Shown here: positions 14,893-17,436 of the stretch, in pieces
Layout of the letters: each line of letters begins with the position of its first letter
Position numbering within the stretch: the stretch's first letter is position 1
Assembly: GCA_017477855.1 (NCBI GenBank)
Contig: JAFUUN010000079.1
Location: 1-17,436 of the forward strand
DNA from: Rickettsiales bacterium
Lineage (GTDB): Bacteria > Pseudomonadota > Alphaproteobacteria > Rickettsiales > Deianiraeaceae
Length of the DNA stretch: 17,436 bases
Direction of reading: 5' to 3'
Translations under genes and position numbers: made by a program
Notes under the pieces: generated by a model
Told to the model about the DNA's origin: nothing
What the model saw: the letters and a program-made list of their open reading frames with translations, nothing else
The model's database searches: none

Positions 14893-15714
14893 ATGGTAAA
14901 GCAATTTACCATTCCTTGTAGTTTTAATGGCGAGACCGCTCCTGTGACTTTTTATATTGGTCATCCAGAGAGCGGTCATCATCCTATTAATTTTCAAATG
15001 AACTGGCTGTCATCAGCCAAAGGAGGAACTGTTCCTCAGGATTTAGTTGATACTCTCAAAAATTTGCAGGATTTGGCATATGAAAATGGCGCTGATTTTG
15101 AGGAAATGTGCTACTATGCACTTGTTTCAGCAACAAGCAATAACACAAGTAGCAACGGCATCACAAAAGAAGCTATTGCTGAATATGCAGATGACTTTAT
15201 AAAAAATGAGCTTGGTGATGACTATATTGAAGACACACTTGCTGCGGCAGATAGTCAAGATGATGGAAATTCAAAAGAACAGTCATCTCTGCAAGCAACA
15301 AGTAGTAGTGCTGAGGTAAAAGCTGCAACAACCAGTCAACCATCCAGTAGCAGCACAACCAGCGGTGATAACGATTTGATGAACGATATTGATGACCTTC
15401 TGCAATCACTGGATGACGGGAATAGTAGTTCAAGTAGCTCCAGCAGCAGTGCAGCTTCATCCGCATCAAGTTCGTCAAGCAGCAGCTATAATGACAACGA
15501 TGATTTGCTGATGGGTGACGATGATTTGTTATCTGATAATGTTAGCGCAAGTAATAGCAATTCAAGCACAACAAGCACGCAAGCATCTGATGATAATTTA
15601 CTTGCAAATGAGATAGACAACTTACTTCAAGAGCTATCTGGTGAAAACGTAGGTGCGATAAGTGGAGAAATCAACAGCGCTGTCTATGGTGAAGATGACG
15701 ATTTGCTTGGTTAA
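14893..15714 (+). CDS. DUF2610-like protein with Ser-rich, DDLL-repeat C-terminus
   Basis: Residues 1-80 resemble the small DUF2610 proteins known to me mainly from Rickettsiales: MVKQFTIPCSFNGETAPVTF, YIGHPESGHHPINFQMNWLS, then GGTVPQDLVDTLKNLQDLA and NGADFEEMCYYAL. Those proteins usually stop near 80-100 residues and their function is unknown. Here a long C-terminal extension follows (to 273): a Ser-rich low-complexity stretch (about 130-198, with runs of nine and seven Ser) and acidic DDLL units at about 160-175, 201-215, 233-248 and the very end (EDDDLLG, 267-273). The same unit fills the PopZ spacer. No signal peptide or membrane helix is present, so it should be cytoplasmic. It follows pal by nine bases and is likely co-transcribed. 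Its stop codon overlaps that of rpiB in a shared TTAA. Confidence 0.7.
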   Translation: MVKQFTIPCSFNGETAPVTFYIGHPESGHHPINFQMNWLSSAKGGTVPQDLVDTLKNLQDLAYENGADFEEMCYYALVSATSNNTSSNGITKEAIAEYADDFIKNELGDDYIEDTLAAADSQDDGNSKEQSSLQATSSSAEVKAATTSQPSSSSTTSGDNDLMNDIDDLLQSLDDGNSSSSSSSSSAASSASSSSSSSYNDNDDLLMGDDDLLSDNVSASNSNSSTTSTQASDDNLLANEIDNLLQELSGENVGAISGEINSAVYGEDDDLLG

Positions 15715-16181
15715 AACATTTTTATCCTTTTGGCATGGCGACCACCTTCAAACTTTGTGGTTAAAAACTTGATGACAATTTTGTCAACCTCGTCCTGATT
15801 GACGTGTTGTGCGCCAATGCAAAGTACGTTAGCGTTGTTGTGCCTGCGCGTCATTTCAGCCAGCTTTTCGTTATAGCAAAGTCCTGCCCTGATGCGTTTG
15901 TAGCGATTTGCAACCATGCTCATACCAATACCAGTAGCGCAAATCAAAATGCCAAAATTTTTCTGCTCAGCATCCTTTTTCCATGGAACAAATTTGCGCA
16001 ATCTTTTTACCAGCCGTTTGGCATAAATAGGATAGTGTGTGCTCATGTTTGTATCTGTCCCTACATCAAAAATCTCAATTTTATCTTCAACAATTTTTGA
16101 TGTATTTAGATTACGAAGAATTTGCTTGATTTTTTCCTTCAACTCAACTCCGCAGTGGTCGGAACCGATAAAAACACGCAT
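15711..16181 (-). CDS. rpiB: Ribose-5-phosphate isomerase B
   Basis: RpiB interconverts ribulose 5-phosphate and ribose 5-phosphate in the pentose phosphate pathway. I chose the ATG at 16181 (156 residues), giving MRVFIGSDHCGVELKEK; the upstream in-frame codons to 16283 add an unrelated AT-rich leader. Family motifs: SDH (Asp8, His9), ICATGIGMSMVANR with the catalytic Cys81 (the usual CGTGIG has Ala for Gly here), and TRRHNNANVLCIGAQ with His114. A lysine-rich insertion of roughly ten residues (about 58-76, KRLRKFVPWKKDAEQKN) precedes the Cys motif, making the protein slightly longer than E. coli RpiB (149). It may carry LacA/B-like side activity, but RpiB is the simple reading. Confidence 0.9.
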   Translation of the reverse strand: MRVFIGSDHCGVELKEKIKQILRNLNTSKIVEDKIEIFDVGTDTNMSTHYPIYAKRLVKRLRKFVPWKKDAEQKNFGILICATGIGMSMVANRYKRIRAGLCYNEKLAEMTRRHNNANVLCIGAQHVNQDEVDKIVIKFLTTKFEGGRHAKRIKMF

Positions 16182-16190
16182 AAACATTAA

Positions 16191-16219
16191 CAGAATTAAA
16201 ATACAAAAGATTTTGTCAA
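16191..16219 (-). promoter_or_regulatory. Putative promoter of rpiB
   Basis: The minus strand has a perfect TTGACA (16219-16214), with ATTCTG (16196-16191) 17 bases on, or TAATTC (16198-16193) with 15. A start near 16184 would leave almost no leader before the ATG at 16181. Confidence 0.4.
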
Positions 16220-16251
16220 GCAATTTTTCTTCAAAAATGAAAATTTTTATC

Positions 16252-16280
16252 TTGTCATAACTATTGAAAAATTGTAATAT
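16252..16280 (+). promoter_or_regulatory. Promoter of the YopJ/Ulp1-like gene
   Basis: TTGTCA (16252-16257), a 17-base spacer and TAATAT (16275-16280) form a good sigma70-type promoter. Transcription would begin near 16287, only about seven bases before the ATG at 16294, or about 22 before the alternative ATG at 16309. Confidence 0.6.
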
Positions 16281-16293
16281 CAAATGTTTTTGA

Positions 16294-17412
16294 ATGCCAA
16301 CTGACTACATGAGTTATAACGCGGACGAGGACTGCTTTGGGAGTTTTGATAATAATTATAATCTCAAAAACAGCGACGTGGAAAGCTGCACTGACTACTT
16401 TGATATTGTACCGGATGGAAATCTCTATACGTTTGATGGTACACCTATTTTTGCCGTCAGAATGCGCGTGAAAGGTGTGGAACGCATCATGGAAATGTAT
16501 AAAAACAAATATAAATTTAAGGCCGATGTGTTGTCCTACAAAATCAACTCAAATCAATATACACTTTACAGCAGCGACCTGCGACAAATGTATCTTACAC
16601 AGCGCGAGGCGGTCAAACATTTTTTTGACTTTAACAGCTTAAAAAAGGACGAGTTGAAGGGCATAATAATTGTTGTCGTAAATTCAGATGATAGAATGAT
16701 ACATGCAGTTCCTTATATTTATGGGACGATTGACGGACGCAAGAAGATTATCTTTCTTGACCCATTTGGAGAGATAAACTGCTACTCTGGATGTATTGTT
16801 GGTGCAGAATTTTTCTATAACAATTATGAAAATATTGACTGCTACTGCCATGGCCGAACATTGCAGGCCGACCACCATTCATGCGGAATTATCGCCTGTG
16901 ATTTCTTGAAAAATTGTCTGAAAAACAATGCCAAACTTGCCAAGAAAATCATGAAATGCGTCAAAATGCGAACAGAAGTTTTGGATGATGCAAACGGTTT
17001 ACGGACAATTGTGAACGTATTTGAAACGCCAAATGAGTTAGTAAAATTCTCACAAATTAGCCCAAAGAAGGCCGAGGAAGATGTTATCAATGGCATTTTT
17101 AACGGCAATGAGAAAGAAAATCGCCATCACTGGTTCAGGGATCATATCAGGACACTCATGTATTATAGAGACCCAACCCCATATGACCCAACTGCAAATG
17201 TGATAGTTGATAACATTGAAAACATTGAGAAAAAGGAGATAAATACGGCATTTTTGGAGAAGGGGCACAAATATGCAGAACTCATTATGCGTGAGGTTGG
17301 TCAAGTTGAAGGATATGACCCTAAGTATTGGCTCTCTGTGATTAGAGGGCAAAATGAGAAAAGCAGTTCCGTTGTGAGGTTTATCAAAACTTTGAGAAAA
17401 TTGTTGAAATAA
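16294..17412 (+). CDS. CE-clan (YopJ/Ulp1-like) cysteine protease or acetyltransferase, likely host-directed effector
   Basis: A 372-residue soluble protein with the ordered catalytic pattern of the CE clan: His137 in MIHAVPYIYG, Asp156 in KIIFLDPFGE, Gln191 and Cys197 in LQADHHSCGIIACDF. The Gln-x5-Cys-Gly spacing equals that of yeast Ulp1 (Gln574/Cys580). The His-to-acid distance of 19 equals that of YopJ (His109/Glu128), and the IDGRKKIIFLDP segment resembles the INGKTSLILFEP region of YopJ as I remember it. Known members cleave ubiquitin/SUMO/NEDD8 conjugates or acetylate host kinases, nearly always inside eukaryotic cells. No signal peptide is seen, which fits type IV or III secretion. 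The C-terminal 150 residues are unassigned. The alternative start is ATG 16309. The fold is a motif-based inference; the enzymatic type is open. Confidence 0.68.
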   Translation: MPTDYMSYNADEDCFGSFDNNYNLKNSDVESCTDYFDIVPDGNLYTFDGTPIFAVRMRVKGVERIMEMYKNKYKFKADVLSYKINSNQYTLYSSDLRQMYLTQREAVKHFFDFNSLKKDELKGIIIVVVNSDDRMIHAVPYIYGTIDGRKKIIFLDPFGEINCYSGCIVGAEFFYNNYENIDCYCHGRTLQADHHSCGIIACDFLKNCLKNNAKLAKKIMKCVKMRTEVLDDANGLRTIVNVFETPNELVKFSQISPKKAEEDVINGIFNGNEKENRHHWFRDHIRTLMYYRDPTPYDPTANVIVDNIENIEKKEINTAFLEKGHKYAELIMREVGQVEGYDPKYWLSVIRGQNEKSSSVVRFIKTLRKLLK

Positions 17413-17436
17413 TTTTTGTTATAAAGATGTTGTTGC

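Noticed and set aside
12662..15714. DDLL units as mimics of eukaryotic clathrin-binding DLL motifs
   Set aside because: PopZ is a cytoplasmic bacterial protein and the motif occurs in it most often, so host mimicry is not needed to explain it.

Overview
The window looks like a piece of an AT-rich alphaproteobacterial chromosome, most likely a Rickettsiales-type, host-associated bacterium. Four things point there: homologues of the Rhodobacter-type gene transfer agent (GTA) at 5356-9135 and 11595-12661; a PopZ (DUF2497) polar organiser at 12662-13939; a DUF2610-like domain, a family I associate with Rickettsiales, at 14893-15714; and a likely host-directed effector of the YopJ/Ulp1 (CE clan) fold at 16294-17412. 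No rRNA, tRNA, CRISPR array or insertion sequence was recognised. All identifications come from reading motifs; no database search was run.

Layout. 1-2402 (+): the 3' end of a MagIII/endonuclease III-like DNA glycosylase, a four-helix membrane protein of unknown function in a very AT-rich stretch, and a XerC/D-type tyrosine recombinase. 2402-2510: a compact palindromic element with GTTGCG ends. 2527-4292 (-): a tight operon of a CTP-dependent diacylglycerol/polyprenol kinase-like membrane protein, a 57-residue lipoprotein that overlaps it by ATGA, and fabH, which suggests envelope lipid work. 4340-4395: a second, shorter copy of the palindromic element. 4417-5313 (-): a membrane protein with a strongly basic tail. 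5356-9135 (+): the GTA gp15-like TIM-barrel tail protein. 9149-11422 (-): a 757-residue protein of unknown family. 11595-12661 (+): GTA g6-g7-g8 (head-tail connector, adaptor, DUF3168). 12662-13939 (-): popZ. 13940-14400: a 461-base gap with two possible tiny overlapping ORFs and the pal promoter. 14401-15714 (+): pal and the DUF2610-like gene. 15711-16181 (-): rpiB. 16294-17412 (+): the YopJ/Ulp1-like protein.

How the parts fit. The GTA genes are homologues in scattered blocks, not a complete particle cluster: g15 is separated from g6-g8 by an opposite-strand gene, and no capsid, terminase or major tail gene is in the window. PopZ and the DUF2610-like protein, encoded divergently across one intergenic region, share an unusual acidic DDLL repeat, which hints that they may assemble together. 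Several genes have recognisable -35/-10 pairs very close to their start codons, and Shine-Dalgarno sequences are mostly weak or absent, so short-leader or leaderless transcripts may be common here.
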